Positions 43,251-52,177 of a DNA stretch of 64,000 bases are shown here, in pieces (the stretch's first letter is position 1; the number at the start of each line of letters is the position of its first letter). This stretch comes from Pseudomonadota bacterium (GTDB lineage: Bacteria > Pseudomonadota > Alphaproteobacteria > Rhizobiales > Xanthobacteraceae): assembly GCA_018242205.1 (NCBI GenBank), contig JAFECJ010000009.1:1-64000 (forward strand), given 5' to 3'. Below the pieces are notes generated by a model, which was not told the origin of the DNA, ran no database searches, and worked only from the letters and a program-made list of their open reading frames with translations. The position numbers and the translations under genes are program-made.

Positions 43251-44228
43251 CTACTTCCTCGGTGGGTAAGGCGTTTCCGGCACCGGCGTCAGCGGCGGCT
43301 TGCCATCGGCCCAAGCCAAGATGTTGTCGGCCACCAGCCGGTCCATCGCCGCCCGCGTCGCCTCGCTCGCCGAGCCGACATGCGGGAACAGCACGACGTG
43401 ATCCATGTCGAGCAGTTCCTGCGGCACCTCCGGCTCGTTGGCGAAAACGTCGAGACCGGCCGAATAGATAGTCTTGTTCTTCAACGCCTCGATCAGCGCC
43501 GGCTCGTCGATGACGCTGCCGCGCGCCATGTTGATCACGACTCCTTGGGACCCAAGCGCCTTGAGCACCTCGGCATTGATCATGTTCTTGGTCGAAGCGC
43601 CACCCGGCACGATGATCATCAGCGTATCGACGTCGCGCGCCATGTCGAGAAGCTTCGGGTAGTGCTTGTAGCCGACGCCGCTCTGCGGATTGCGGCTGTG
43701 ATAGACGACCTTGGCGTTGAAGGCCTCAAGGCGCTTGGCAATCGCCCGGCCGATGCGGCCCATGCCGACCATTCCGACGATTCGACCCTGCAAGGTCGCC
43801 TTGGTCAGTGGATAAGGCGCCTTCGGCCATTTGCCGGCGCGGACGTAACGATCGGCCTGCGGGAATTCACGCAAGGTGCAAAGCAAGAGACCGAGCGCGG
43901 TGTCGGCGACTTCCTCGTTGAGGACGTCGGGCGTGTTGGTGACGATGATGCCGTGTTCGCCGGCCCACTTGGCGTCGATCTGGTCATAGCCGACGCCGAA
44001 GCTCGAAATCTGCTTGAGATTGGGAAACTGCGACAGGAACGGCCCGTCGATCTTGAGCGCGCTGTGCACGAGCGCAATGGCACCGATCTTCGATCCGACC
44101 TCCTTGACGAAGGCGTCCTTGTCCTTGGCCTCGAGATAGGAGTGCAGGTTGACCTTGCCTTCCAGGGTACCGACCAGAACTGGCTTGCGGGCACCGATCA
44201 AAAGGACATCGCGTTTTTCGTTAGCCAT
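43251..44228 (-). CDS. D-isomer-specific 2-hydroxyacid dehydrogenase (glyoxylate/hydroxypyruvate reductase-like)
   Basis: 325 residues. NAD(P)-binding GMGRIGRAIAKRL and the following HSRN, which suggests NADPH use; the catalytic Arg lies in NMARGSVID, Glu in NEPEVP and His in LFPHVGSAS. The family reduces 2-oxoacids such as glyoxylate, hydroxypyruvate or 2-ketogluconate. Within the operon it may interconvert the 2-oxoacid used by the dehydrogenase complex and its hydroxyacid. Gap to E2 is 29 nt. Confidence 0.85.
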   Translation of the reverse strand: MANEKRDVLLIGARKPVLVGTLEGKVNLHSYLEAKDKDAFVKEVGSKIGAIALVHSALKIDGPFLSQFPNLKQISSFGVGYDQIDAKWAGEHGIIVTNTPDVLNEEVADTALGLLLCTLREFPQADRYVRAGKWPKAPYPLTKATLQGRIVGMVGMGRIGRAIAKRLEAFNAKVVYHSRNPQSGVGYKHYPKLLDMARDVDTLMIIVPGGASTKNMINAEVLKALGSQGVVINMARGSVIDEPALIEALKNKTIYSAGLDVFANEPEVPQELLDMDHVVLFPHVGSASEATRAAMDRLVADNILAWADGKPPLTPVPETPYPPRK

Positions 44229-44257
44229 TGCATTTCCCTCGAAGGTTCTATTGCTCG

Positions 44258-45409
44258 TCAGACCAGCGCGGCCACCGGATTTTCAACCAAGGCCTTGAAC
44301 GCCATCAGAAGGTCGGCGGCCAAGGCGGCATCCACGGCACGATGGTCACACGACAAGGTAACCGTCATCAAGCCAATGAATTTAATGCCTCCATCATCTT
44401 TCTCTATCGGTGCGCGGCGTGGTGCGCCGACCCCAAGCACCGATGTGAGCGGCGGCGCAAGCACGGTCGTGAACTCCCGGATGCCCGAGGCCGCTGCGAC
44501 GGCCACCGCACTCGTAACGCCAGCAATCGGCAAAGCATCCTGCGCCGCGGCTTCGCGCGCGATCGCGGTCAGCGTTTTGCCGGCGGCGTCGCAGATTGTC
44601 TTGGTGACGCGGCGCCCGTCGACGGTCTCGATCAAGCCGATATCGGCTGTCGACGGCATGGCGCGCTTCAGCGCCACGGCCCACGCCTTCAACGCGAATT
44701 CGCCGATGGAGAATTCGGCGCCGGCCGTCTTGGCTTCATCGCGCAGGATCTGGAGGCGGCCGATCTCGATATCGGCAACGAGGTAGAACGTTGTCGTCGC
44801 CGTCGCGCCGGCCTGCGGCGCGGTGGCGACGTCGGCGGCGACGATGCGGCCATGCGGGCCTGAGCCGATCACGCGGTTGAGATCGATGCCGCGCTCGGAC
44901 GCGAGACGCCGCGCCAGCGGCGTGACCTGCCGGCCACCGATTTTGGCCGGCCCGTAATTGCGTTCCGGCGTGCGCACCTCGCGCCACGGCGACATGTCGG
45001 GATAGGCGAAGTCGCGCGTAGCTTGCGCAGAACTCCGTTCGTCCCCGCGAATGCGGGGACCCAGTTCTTTCTTCGGCTCAGCTCGGGCCCCCGCTTTCGC
45101 GTGGGCGAACGGAGTTTGGAGCTTGGCCGGCGCATTGACGATTGGCGCCGGTTTGATTTCGGCAGATGTCGCCCCACCCGCCCCCGCAATCACCGCCACC
45201 ACGGCGCCGACCTTGGCCACCTCGCCGACCTGGAAACGAATATCGGAGAGCGTGCCGGCGGCGATCGCCGGCACTTCCATCGACGTCTTATCGGTCTCGA
45301 TCTCGAACAGGTTCTCGCCCGGCTTGACGGCATCGCCAGCCTGCTTGAACCACTTCACGATCTTGCCCTCGGCGACGGTTTCGCCGAGCTGCGGCATCAG
45401 GACGTCCAT
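44258..45409 (-). CDS. Dihydrolipoamide acyltransferase (E2) with palindromic repeat in the linker
   Basis: 383 residues from the ATG at 45409 (GGGAG, 5-nt spacing). The lipoyl domain (1-78) has its Lys41 in ETDKTSMEV; the E1/E3-binding domain is at about 162-194 (VTPLARRLASERGIDLNRVIGSGPHGRIV); the acyltransferase domain ends with SCDHRAVDAALAADLL, whose His356 and Asp360 are the usual catalytic residues. Between lipoyl and binding domains, residues about 98-127 are encoded by an 86-bp palindromic intergenic-type repeat (45031-45116), read through in frame. Works with the E1 genes of the same operon; E3 is not encoded here. Confidence 0.85.
   Translation of the reverse strand: MDVLMPQLGETVAEGKIVKWFKQAGDAVKPGENLFEIETDKTSMEVPAIAAGTLSDIRFQVGEVAKVGAVVAVIAGAGGATSAEIKPAPIVNAPAKLQTPFAHAKAGARAEPKKELGPRIRGDERSSAQATRDFAYPDMSPWREVRTPERNYGPAKIGGRQVTPLARRLASERGIDLNRVIGSGPHGRIVAADVATAPQAGATATTTFYLVADIEIGRLQILRDEAKTAGAEFSIGEFALKAWAVALKRAMPSTADIGLIETVDGRRVTKTICDAAGKTLTAIAREAAAQDALPIAGVTSAVAVAAASGIREFTTVLAPPLTSVLGVGAPRRAPIEKDDGGIKFIGLMTVTLSCDHRAVDAALAADLLMAFKALVENPVAALV
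45031..45116. repeat. Palindromic repeat inside the E2 coding sequence
   Basis: The ends AACTCCGTTCGTCCCCGCGA and the inverted copy at 45085-45116 (GGGCCCCCGCTTTCGCGTGG then GCGAACGGAGTT) match over 32 bases with about five differences. The core CGTCCCCGCGAA-GCGGGGACCCAGT is also found in the intergenic repeat at 55931. Confidence 0.8.
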
Positions 45410-45422
45410 GCACACTCCCGCG

Positions 45423-45833
45423 TCACTTGATGCGTTCCCAGATCACTTCGAGCGAATTATCGGCCGACCACAGCGACAGCCGGTCGCCGTTGAACTCGCA
45501 GCGGCGCACCAGATCGCCGTCGTCGCCGGGCTGCAGGCTGGCCTGACGATGATGCGTCACGGTGCCGGCGGCCGCATCGACGGTGTAGGTGCCGAGATAG
45601 GCGATGAAGCCGGACAGCGCGTACTTCGCCTCCTCCGCGGTCGCCGCCGCGCCGGCGCGCTTGCGCGCGACGTCCGGTGCGATCTGAACCATCATCTCAC
45701 CATGCGGGCCGTAGTAGATCATACCCTTCGGGTCCGGCCCGAGATCGCGCGGCGTTCCCTTAACGTTGGCGCCGATATAGCGCCACGCCCCGATCAGCTT
45801 CGCCGCCAGTTCGTCGCGGCTCACTGCGCTCAC
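45423..45833 (-). CDS. Lipocalin-like domain protein
   Basis: 136 residues from the GTG at 45833, which overlaps the TGA of the upstream aldehyde dehydrogenase gene (GTGA). The domain (LIGAWRYIGANV ... GMIYYGPHGEMMVQI ... LGTYTVDAAAGTVTHHRQASLQP ... LSLWSADNSLEVIWERI) matches the small cytoplasmic lipocalin-like family. No signal peptide. It may bind a hydrophobic intermediate; this is inference. It lies between the dehydrogenase and E2 genes. Confidence 0.75.
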   Translation of the reverse strand: MSAVSRDELAAKLIGAWRYIGANVKGTPRDLGPDPKGMIYYGPHGEMMVQIAPDVARKRAGAAATAEEAKYALSGFIAYLGTYTVDAAAGTVTHHRQASLQPGDDGDLVRRCEFNGDRLSLWSADNSLEVIWERIK

Positions 45834-47281
45834 CAAGTCACCGAGATATACTGCGTCTCGAGAAACTCCTTCATGCCCTCCTGCGCGCCTTCGCGGCCGA
45901 GGCCGGATTGCTTGACGCCGCCGAACGGCGCGGCCGGATCGGAGACGAGGCCGCGGTTGAGGCCGATCATGCCGAACTCGAGCTTCTCGGAGACGCGCAG
46001 GCCGCGCGACATGTCCTTGGTATAGAGATAGGCGACGAGACCGTACTCGGTGTCGTTGGCGCGCTTGATCGCTTCGTCTTCGGTCTTGAAAGTCTGGATC
46101 GACGCGACCGGCCCGAAGATTTCCTCGTTCAGCATCATGGCGCCGTCCGGCACGTTGGTGACGACGGTCGCTGGGTAGAAGAAGCCGGGGCCATCCGGCA
46201 CCTTGCCGCCGGTGAGAACCTTGGCGCCCTTCGACACCGCGTCATCGACCAGTTCGATGACCTTGTCGCGGCCTTCCTTGTTGACCAGCGGACCGACGGC
46301 AACGCCGTCGTCGAGGCCGTTGCCCATCTTGAGGCCCGCCATCTTGGCCGAGAGCTTATTGGCGAACTCGTCGTGAACCTTCTCATGCACATAGAAGCGG
46401 TTCGCCGCGGTGCAGGCTTCGCCCATGTTGCGCATCTTGGCGATCATCGCGCCTTCGATCGCGGCATCGATGTCGGCATCCTCGAACACCAGGAACGGCG
46501 CGTTGCCGCCCAATTCCATCGCTGGCTTGAGGATCTGGTCGGCGGCTTCGTGCAGCAGCTTGCGGCCGACCTCGGTCGAGCCGGTGAAGGAGACGACGCG
46601 GACGCGCGGGTCGTGCAACATCGCCGAGACGACCTTGCCCGACGAGCGCGACGGAATGACGTTGACGACACCGGGCGGCACGCCGGCCTCTTCCAGCGCC
46701 GGCATCAGCGCCAGCATGGTCAGCGGCGTGTCGGAGGCCGGCTTGAGCACCACCGGACAGCCGGCGGCGAGCGCCGGGCCGATCTTGCGCGTCGCCATCG
46801 CCGCCGGAAAATTCCACGGCGTCACCAGCACGGCAATGCCGGCAGGCTTGTGCTGGGCGAGAATGCGCGCGCCGGAGGCCGGCGCGGTCGACAACTGGCC
46901 GAGATTGCGGACCGCTTCCTCGGCGTACCAGCGGAAGAACTCGGCCGAGTAAGCCACCTCGCCGCGCGAATCGGAAAGCGCCTTGCCGTTCTCCAGCGTA
47001 ATCAGCTTCGCGAAGCGCTCGGCATCGCGCATGATGATCTCGAACGCCTTGCGCAGGATCTCGGCGCGCTCGCGCGGCTTCTTGGCGGCCCAGGCCGGGA
47101 ATGCGGCGTCGGCGGCGTCGATCGCGGCGATGGCGTCGTCAACGGTCGCGCTGGCGACCGAGGCGATGGTCTTTTCCGTCGCCGGATCGATCACGTCGAA
47201 GCGGCCGCCGTCGGAAGCCTTCTTCCACTTGCCGCCGATCCAAAGATCGGTCGGAACACCAGCGAGGAGGTTGTCATACAT
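45830..47281 (-). CDS. gabD: NAD(P)-dependent succinate-semialdehyde dehydrogenase-like
   Basis: 483 residues from the ATG at 47281. Catalytic residues are Glu257 in MELGGN and Cys290 in GEACTAANR. The NAD-binding FTGSTEVGRK segment and the C-terminal PFGGVKQSGLGREG are typical of the SSADH branch. It oxidises a semialdehyde to the acid, classically succinate semialdehyde from 4-aminobutyrate. Co-transcribed with the E1 genes (121-nt gap), so its aldehyde may instead come from that pathway. Confidence 0.86.
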   Translation of the reverse strand: MYDNLLAGVPTDLWIGGKWKKASDGGRFDVIDPATEKTIASVASATVDDAIAAIDAADAAFPAWAAKKPRERAEILRKAFEIIMRDAERFAKLITLENGKALSDSRGEVAYSAEFFRWYAEEAVRNLGQLSTAPASGARILAQHKPAGIAVLVTPWNFPAAMATRKIGPALAAGCPVVLKPASDTPLTMLALMPALEEAGVPPGVVNVIPSRSSGKVVSAMLHDPRVRVVSFTGSTEVGRKLLHEAADQILKPAMELGGNAPFLVFEDADIDAAIEGAMIAKMRNMGEACTAANRFYVHEKVHDEFANKLSAKMAGLKMGNGLDDGVAVGPLVNKEGRDKVIELVDDAVSKGAKVLTGGKVPDGPGFFYPATVVTNVPDGAMMLNEEIFGPVASIQTFKTEDEAIKRANDTEYGLVAYLYTKDMSRGLRVSEKLEFGMIGLNRGLVSDPAAPFGGVKQSGLGREGAQEGMKEFLETQYISVTW

Positions 47282-47402
47282 GGCGCATTTCCTTTTATCT
47301 GCTTCGTTATTCACGAGCCGCGAACGTCGATCCTATCGTGCCAAAGTGGGGCGTCATCGTCGCCGCACGAGATAGCAGATTTTCACTCTGCGATATTGCC
47401 AC

Positions 47403-48383
47403 TCAGCCTTGAAAACTACGCTGCACCGTCTCCACAATGCGTTCCGCCGTCGGCAACACCATGTCTTCGAGGATGTCGGCTGCCGGCAGCGGAATATGCG
47501 GCGTGGTGATGCGCACCGGCGGGCCGTCGAGGTCGTAGAAGGCCTCATCCGCCACGATCGACACGATCTCGGCGCCCCAACCGCACAGCCGCGGATTTTC
47601 CTCGACCGTAAACAGCCGATGGGTCTTCGCGACCGAACCGAGGATCGTCTGGGTGTCGAGCGGCACCAGCGAGCGCACATCGACAACCTCGCAGTCGATA
47701 CCATGTTCCGCCTGCAGCCGCTCGGCGGCCTCAAGCGCGCGCGGTACCATCAGCGCCAGCGCCAGGATGGTGGCATCGCGGCCGGGGCGTACGATCTTCG
47801 CGGTGCCGAGCCGATCGACGATCTCGCCGTCGGGCACTTCACCCTTGGTGGGATAGAGCGACTTGTGCTCGAGGAAGATCACCGGATCGGGGTCGCGCAC
47901 CGCGGCAGCCAGCAGGCCGATGACATCGACCGGCGACGACGGCGCCACGACCTTGAGGCCAGGGATCATCATGCACCAGTTCTCGACCGACTGCGAATGC
48001 TGCGCGCCGAAGCGCGAGCCGGCGCCGTTGCCGGTGCGCACGACCAGCGGGCACTTGGTCTGACCGTTCGACATGTAGCGGCTCTTCGGAAATTCGTTGG
48101 CGATGTAGTCGAAGCACACCGCGAAGAAATCCGAGAACATGATCTCGGCGATCGGCTTCAGGCCGGTCATCGCCGCGCCCATGGCGGCGCCGAGAATGGC
48201 CTGCTCCGAGATCGGCGTATCGCGCACGCGCAACGGCCCGAACTGCTCGTAGAGGCCAACGGTCGCCTTGAACACACCGCCCGCCTTGGCGACGTCTTCC
48301 CCAAGGAAGACGACGTCATTGTCGCGCGCCATTTCCTGCGCGATGCCGCGGATTACCGCGTCACGATAGGTGATTTCCGCCAT
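47403..48383 (-). CDS. 2-oxoacid/acetoin dehydrogenase E1 component, beta subunit
   Basis: 326 residues from the ATG at 48383, which has GGAG 9 nt upstream and begins 2 nt after the alpha-subunit stop. Features: VVFLGEDVAKAGGVFKAT with the ThDP-activating Glu, GAAMGAAMTGLKPIAEIMFSDF and the C-terminal transketolase-like domain. Heterotetramer partner of the alpha subunit. Branched-chain, pyruvate and acetoin enzymes share this layout; the substrate stays open. Confidence 0.87.
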   Translation of the reverse strand: MAEITYRDAVIRGIAQEMARDNDVVFLGEDVAKAGGVFKATVGLYEQFGPLRVRDTPISEQAILGAAMGAAMTGLKPIAEIMFSDFFAVCFDYIANEFPKSRYMSNGQTKCPLVVRTGNGAGSRFGAQHSQSVENWCMMIPGLKVVAPSSPVDVIGLLAAAVRDPDPVIFLEHKSLYPTKGEVPDGEIVDRLGTAKIVRPGRDATILALALMVPRALEAAERLQAEHGIDCEVVDVRSLVPLDTQTILGSVAKTHRLFTVEENPRLCGWGAEIVSIVADEAFYDLDGPPVRITTPHIPLPAADILEDMVLPTAERIVETVQRSFQG

Positions 48384-48385
48384 GG

Positions 48386-49417
48386 TCAGTTTCTCCACGC
48401 CCAGCCGCCGTCGGCATAGACGTCGGTAGTGAGAATATCGGCGGGCGGCATCGGCGCGGCCTTGCAGGTTTCGGTCGCGTCATCGACTTCCTTGCGCACC
48501 TCAGCGTCGATTTTGGCAATGATGCTGTCGCCCACGCCGAACTGCTGCAGCCGTTCGCGATAGATCTTGATCGGATCGCGCTCCTTCCACTTTTCCAGTT
48601 CGCCCTCGGGGCGATACTTGGCCGGGTCGGCGCGCGAATGGCCCGAGTGGCGATAGGTCAAAGCCTCGATCAACGATGGCCCCTCGCCGGCCCGCGCCTT
48701 GGCGAAGGCCTTCTGCGCGGTGCGATAAACGACGTCGGCATCGTTGCCATCGATGATAATGCGTTCGAGCCCGTAGGACGCGGCGCGGTCGGCCGCGGGA
48801 TGCTTGACCGCGGTGACGTCGCCGATCGGCGTGTATTCCATGTAGAGATTGTTCTCGCAGACGAAGACCACCGGCAGCTTCCAGATCGCCGCAAAGTTCA
48901 GCGCCTCGTGGAAGGCGCCGATGTTCGTCGTGCCGTCGCCGAAGAAGCAGACCGAGACATCCTTGTCGCCCTTGTACTGTGCGCGCCATGCGGCGCCACA
49001 GGCGATGGGAAGATGCGCGCCGATGATGGCGTAAGAGCCCATGACGCCATGCTCTTCCGACGTCAGATGCATCGAGCCGCCCTTGCCGCGCATCAGGCCG
49101 TTGTCGCGCTGCATCAGTTCGCCGAGCACTTTTTCGACGCTGACGCCCCGCGCCAAAGTGTGGGCATGGCCGCGATAGGTGCAGAACGACAGGTCGCCCT
49201 TCTGCATCGCCTCGGCAAAGCCCGACGCCACCGCTTCCTGGCCGAGCGACAGATGGCTGGTGCCTTTCACCAGGTTTTGCAGAAACAGATCGTAAGCGCG
49301 CTGCTCGGCTTCGCGGATGCGCAGTTGCGAGCGATACAATGCCAGCCGCTTCGCCTCGCCGATATCGTCGTTCAGCCCCGAGCCGGGAGCCTGGGCCCGG
49401 TCTTGCGCCGTCGCCAT
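48386..49417 (-). CDS. 2-oxoacid/acetoin dehydrogenase E1 component, alpha subunit
   Basis: 343 residues from the ATG at 49417. ThDP-binding motif GDGTTNIG begins at residue 160 and ends with the CENN at 187-190. The phosphorylation-type loop TYRHSGHSRADPAKYR is present. The HLSLGQEAV and YRGHAHTLARG segments resemble AcoA-like enzymes. It heads an eight-gene minus-strand run (E1alpha, E1beta, GabD, lipocalin-like, E2, hydroxyacid dehydrogenase, two Inh-like). The 108-nt upstream gap probably contains the promoter. Confidence 0.87.
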   Translation of the reverse strand: MATAQDRAQAPGSGLNDDIGEAKRLALYRSQLRIREAEQRAYDLFLQNLVKGTSHLSLGQEAVASGFAEAMQKGDLSFCTYRGHAHTLARGVSVEKVLGELMQRDNGLMRGKGGSMHLTSEEHGVMGSYAIIGAHLPIACGAAWRAQYKGDKDVSVCFFGDGTTNIGAFHEALNFAAIWKLPVVFVCENNLYMEYTPIGDVTAVKHPAADRAASYGLERIIIDGNDADVVYRTAQKAFAKARAGEGPSLIEALTYRHSGHSRADPAKYRPEGELEKWKERDPIKIYRERLQQFGVGDSIIAKIDAEVRKEVDDATETCKAAPMPPADILTTDVYADGGWAWRN

Positions 49418-49525
49418 GGGGGATTTCCTCGCCGCCGGATGCCCGGCTTTTTTCGTTATCAGGGCCGAAACTTAGCCTTTGTGATCGCGGCGCTGCAACT
49501 GCCCCGGAACGGGCCACGGCCCCAC

Positions 49526-50440
49526 TCAATCGCCTACGGCTCCGCCGTCGGCCGCGATGCCGCCCACCTTGCGCTCGCGATACAAGAGATAGAGGCCCGA
49601 CCCGATCACCACCGCGCTGCCCACGATGGTCCATTGGTGCGGCACGTCACCGAACACCAGGTAGCCGAGCGTCGAAGTCCAGATCATCTGCGTGTAGATG
49701 AAGGGCGCCAACGTCGAGGCCGGCGCCAGCCGGTGGCCGCGGATCAGCAGATAATGGCCGAAGCCGCCGAACAGGCCCGTGATCGCCATCAGGCAGGCAA
49801 TGAAGACACTTTGCGGCGGCGTCCAGACAAAGGCAACGATCGGCAGCATCGCCACCGCGCCGACCATATTGGTGTAGAACGTCGTCGTTTCGGTGGAATC
49901 GGTGCGCGCGAGTAGCCGCGTCGCGATCGAGTAGACCGCATAGCAGATCGCGCCGCCGACCGGCAGCAATGCGGCCGGCTCAAACGTGCCGACGCCGGGT
50001 CTGACGACCAGGAGCACGCCGAGAAAGCCGACGCCGATGGCGATCCAGCGCCGCCAGCCCACCCATTCGCCGAGGATCGGCCCGCCCAATACCGCAACCA
50101 GGAACGGTGTCGAGAAGATGATGGCCAGCACCTTGTCGAGCGGCAGGTAGTGCACGGCGATAAAATTGAGCGCCGTCGACCCAAGCAGCAGCGCCGAGCG
50201 ACCGACCTGCAACAGCGGCCGGTGCGTCACCATCATGCCGGGCCGGCCGATAGGGTTGAGGAAGATCAGCGTCAGGACGAAGGCGCCGGTATAGCGCGCC
50301 CACACCACCTGCAAGGGCTCCATGTATCCAGTCAGATACTTCGCCGTCGCGTCGAGACAGGAGAAGGTCGCAACGGCACCGCACATCAGTGCGATGCCGG
50401 TGAGACGTTGTCGGCGAAGGAAGGCCGCGTCCTCGCTCAA
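49526..50440 (-). CDS. EamA/DMT-family transporter
   Basis: 304 residues with ten membrane helices. Two EamA repeats: TGIALMCGAVATFSCLDATAKYL and ALLPVGGAICYAVYSIATRLL. Start is the TTG at 50440, which overlaps the TGA of the upstream SDR gene (TTGA), giving translational coupling; the longer frame to 50494 lies inside that gene. The family exports small metabolites; substrate unknown. Last gene of a two-gene unit. Confidence 0.82.
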   Translation of the reverse strand: MSEDAAFLRRQRLTGIALMCGAVATFSCLDATAKYLTGYMEPLQVVWARYTGAFVLTLIFLNPIGRPGMMVTHRPLLQVGRSALLLGSTALNFIAVHYLPLDKVLAIIFSTPFLVAVLGGPILGEWVGWRRWIAIGVGFLGVLLVVRPGVGTFEPAALLPVGGAICYAVYSIATRLLARTDSTETTTFYTNMVGAVAMLPIVAFVWTPPQSVFIACLMAITGLFGGFGHYLLIRGHRLAPASTLAPFIYTQMIWTSTLGYLVFGDVPHQWTIVGSAVVIGSGLYLLYRERKVGGIAADGGAVGD

Positions 50441-51186
50441 TAGGTTGCCCGCCCACCGGAAATGTCGAAGACCGCGCCGGTCGTGAACGAACAATCTTCC
50501 GAGGCACAGAAGGCGGCCAGCGCCGCGACCTCTTCGACATTGACGAAACGCGCGCGCGGGATCTTGGACAGCATGAAATCGATATGCTGCTGAGTCATCT
50601 GGTCGAAGATGGCGGTGCGCGCCGCGGCCGGCGTGATGCAGTTGACCGAGATGTTCTTGCCCGCGGTCTCCTTGGCCAGCGACTTGGTCAGCGAGATGAC
50701 GCCCGCCTTCGACGCGGAATAGGCGACCGCGTTGGGGTTACCTTCCTTGCCGGCGATCGAGGCGATGTTGACGATGCGGCCGTAATCCTGCCCGATCATG
50801 CCGGGCGTCACCGCCTTGCAGCAGTAGAACTGGCTGTCGAGGTTGACGGTGAGAACACGTTTCCACTCGTCGAGCGGATAATCCCAGGTCGTGGTGTTCT
50901 TGCCGGCGATGCCGGCGTTGTTGACCAGGATGTCGATGCGGCCGAAGGCCTTGACCGTGGCATCGCGCGCGCTTTCGACACTGGCGAAGTCGGTAACATC
51001 GACCGGGACGACCTCGACGCGGCCTTTAAGCTCGCTGGCGGTCTTCTTCGCCAGCGCCTCATCGCGATCCCAGATCGCTACGGCGGCGCCGGAGGTAAGG
51101 AAGCGCTCGACGATGGCGCGACCGATGCCTTGCGCGCCACCGGTGACGACGGCGAAGCGGCCTTTGAGATCGATGTTATTGGACAT
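50437..51186 (-). CDS. SDR-family oxidoreductase (FabG-like)
   Basis: 249 residues with the classical SDR features: TGGAQGIGRAI (NAD(P) binding), NNAGIAG, catalytic Ser in IVNIASIAG and YSASKAG. The aspartate after the second strand (IWDRDE) suggests NAD rather than NADP. Members oxidise secondary alcohols or reduce 3-oxoacyl compounds. It is coupled to a DMT transporter gene. Confidence 0.86.
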   Translation of the reverse strand: MSNNIDLKGRFAVVTGGAQGIGRAIVERFLTSGAAVAIWDRDEALAKKTASELKGRVEVVPVDVTDFASVESARDATVKAFGRIDILVNNAGIAGKNTTTWDYPLDEWKRVLTVNLDSQFYCCKAVTPGMIGQDYGRIVNIASIAGKEGNPNAVAYSASKAGVISLTKSLAKETAGKNISVNCITPAAARTAIFDQMTQQHIDFMLSKIPRARFVNVEEVAALAAFCASEDCSFTTGAVFDISGGRATY

Positions 51187-51331
51187 AGGTGCGTTTCCCC
51201 CGGGGCTGATTGTTTCGATTTAGCTGATGGTATAGTCGGTTTGCCGGGGAAATTGCAGCCTCCCCTCAAGATGGCAGCCATCCGTCCGGGAACTGCATCC
51301 AAGTGCTGGTTGAAACGGCCTGGGCAAGGAT

Positions 51332-52057
51332 ATGGATGGCCTGATTCTGGCGCTTTTCGTCCTTTCGACTTTCGTGGGTGGCATCGTCAGCGGGCTGGCC
51401 GGCTTCGCCATGGGGCTGGTCGTCTCCGGCGTTTGGCTGCACATCCTGACACCGGCGCAAACCGCGGCGCTGATCGTCGGCTACGGCCTTCTCGTCCAGA
51501 GCTACAGCATCTGGAAGCTACGCCATGCCCTCAGCCTGCGGACCCTGGCGCCGTTCATCGGCGGAGGCGCGATCGGCGTCCCGGTCGGCGCGGCGCTCTT
51601 GTCGCATATCAGTCCGCTTGCGATCCGCGACGGGGTCGGCGTGCTGCTGATCGTCTATTCGGGCTATTTCCTGCTGCGGCCGCACGTCCACACCATCAAG
51701 GCGCCGCTGCCGGCGGATATCGCGATCGGTTTCGTCAACGGCGTGCTCGGCGGCATGACGGGACTGGCCGGTCCGATCATCACCATCTGGTGCCAGTTGC
51801 GCGGCTTCCGCAAGGATGAGCAGCGCGCGGTGTTTCAGCCGGTGATCCTCACCGCCTTCGCGCTCACCGCGGTGTCGCTGACCATAAACGGCACGGTGAC
51901 GATGGATCTCCTGCGCACCTATCTCTACGGCCTGCCGGCGCTCGGCGCCGGGCTGTGGGTCGGGCTGAAGCTCTACGGCCACCTCAACGAACATACCTTC
52001 CGCAAGGTCATTCTGGTGCTGTTGATGCTGTCCGGGCTGGTGCTGCTGTTCGGCTGA
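51332..52057 (+). CDS. TauE/SafE-family membrane transporter
   Basis: 241 residues with about eight membrane helices. The two repeats show FVGGIVSGLAGFAMGLVVSG and GFVNGVLGGMTGLAGPIITIW, as in TauE/SafE sulfite or sulfonate exporters. Divergent from the SDR gene (145-nt gap). The substrate is uncertain: this family also handles other organic acids. Confidence 0.82.
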   Translation: MDGLILALFVLSTFVGGIVSGLAGFAMGLVVSGVWLHILTPAQTAALIVGYGLLVQSYSIWKLRHALSLRTLAPFIGGGAIGVPVGAALLSHISPLAIRDGVGVLLIVYSGYFLLRPHVHTIKAPLPADIAIGFVNGVLGGMTGLAGPIITIWCQLRGFRKDEQRAVFQPVILTAFALTAVSLTINGTVTMDLLRTYLYGLPALGAGLWVGLKLYGHLNEHTFRKVILVLLMLSGLVLLFG

Positions 52058-52063
52058 TCGGTC

Positions 52064-52092
52064 TTGCCGGCTCAAAGGAGCTTCGCTAGACT
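52064..52092 (+). promoter_or_regulatory. Candidate sigma-70-type promoter for chrB-like/chrA
   Basis: TTGCCG (52064-52069) and TAGACT (52087-52092) are 17 nt apart, upstream of the chrB-like gene. Confidence 0.3.
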
Positions 52093-52151
52093 TATATCAA
52101 TGGGGCCGGCAGCGGTCGCCCCGCGCTTCAGGCATCCGACGCCCAAGCACC

Positions 52152-52175
52152 GCTTCCTTCGTTGACGGAGGAAGC
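52152..52175 (+). promoter_or_regulatory. Hairpin over the ribosome-binding site of chrB-like gene
   Basis: Perfect arms GCTTCCT (52152-52158) and AGGAAGC (52169-52175). The right arm contains part of the GGAGG site, 2 nt before the ATG at 52178. Confidence 0.4.
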
Positions 52176-52177
52176 TC

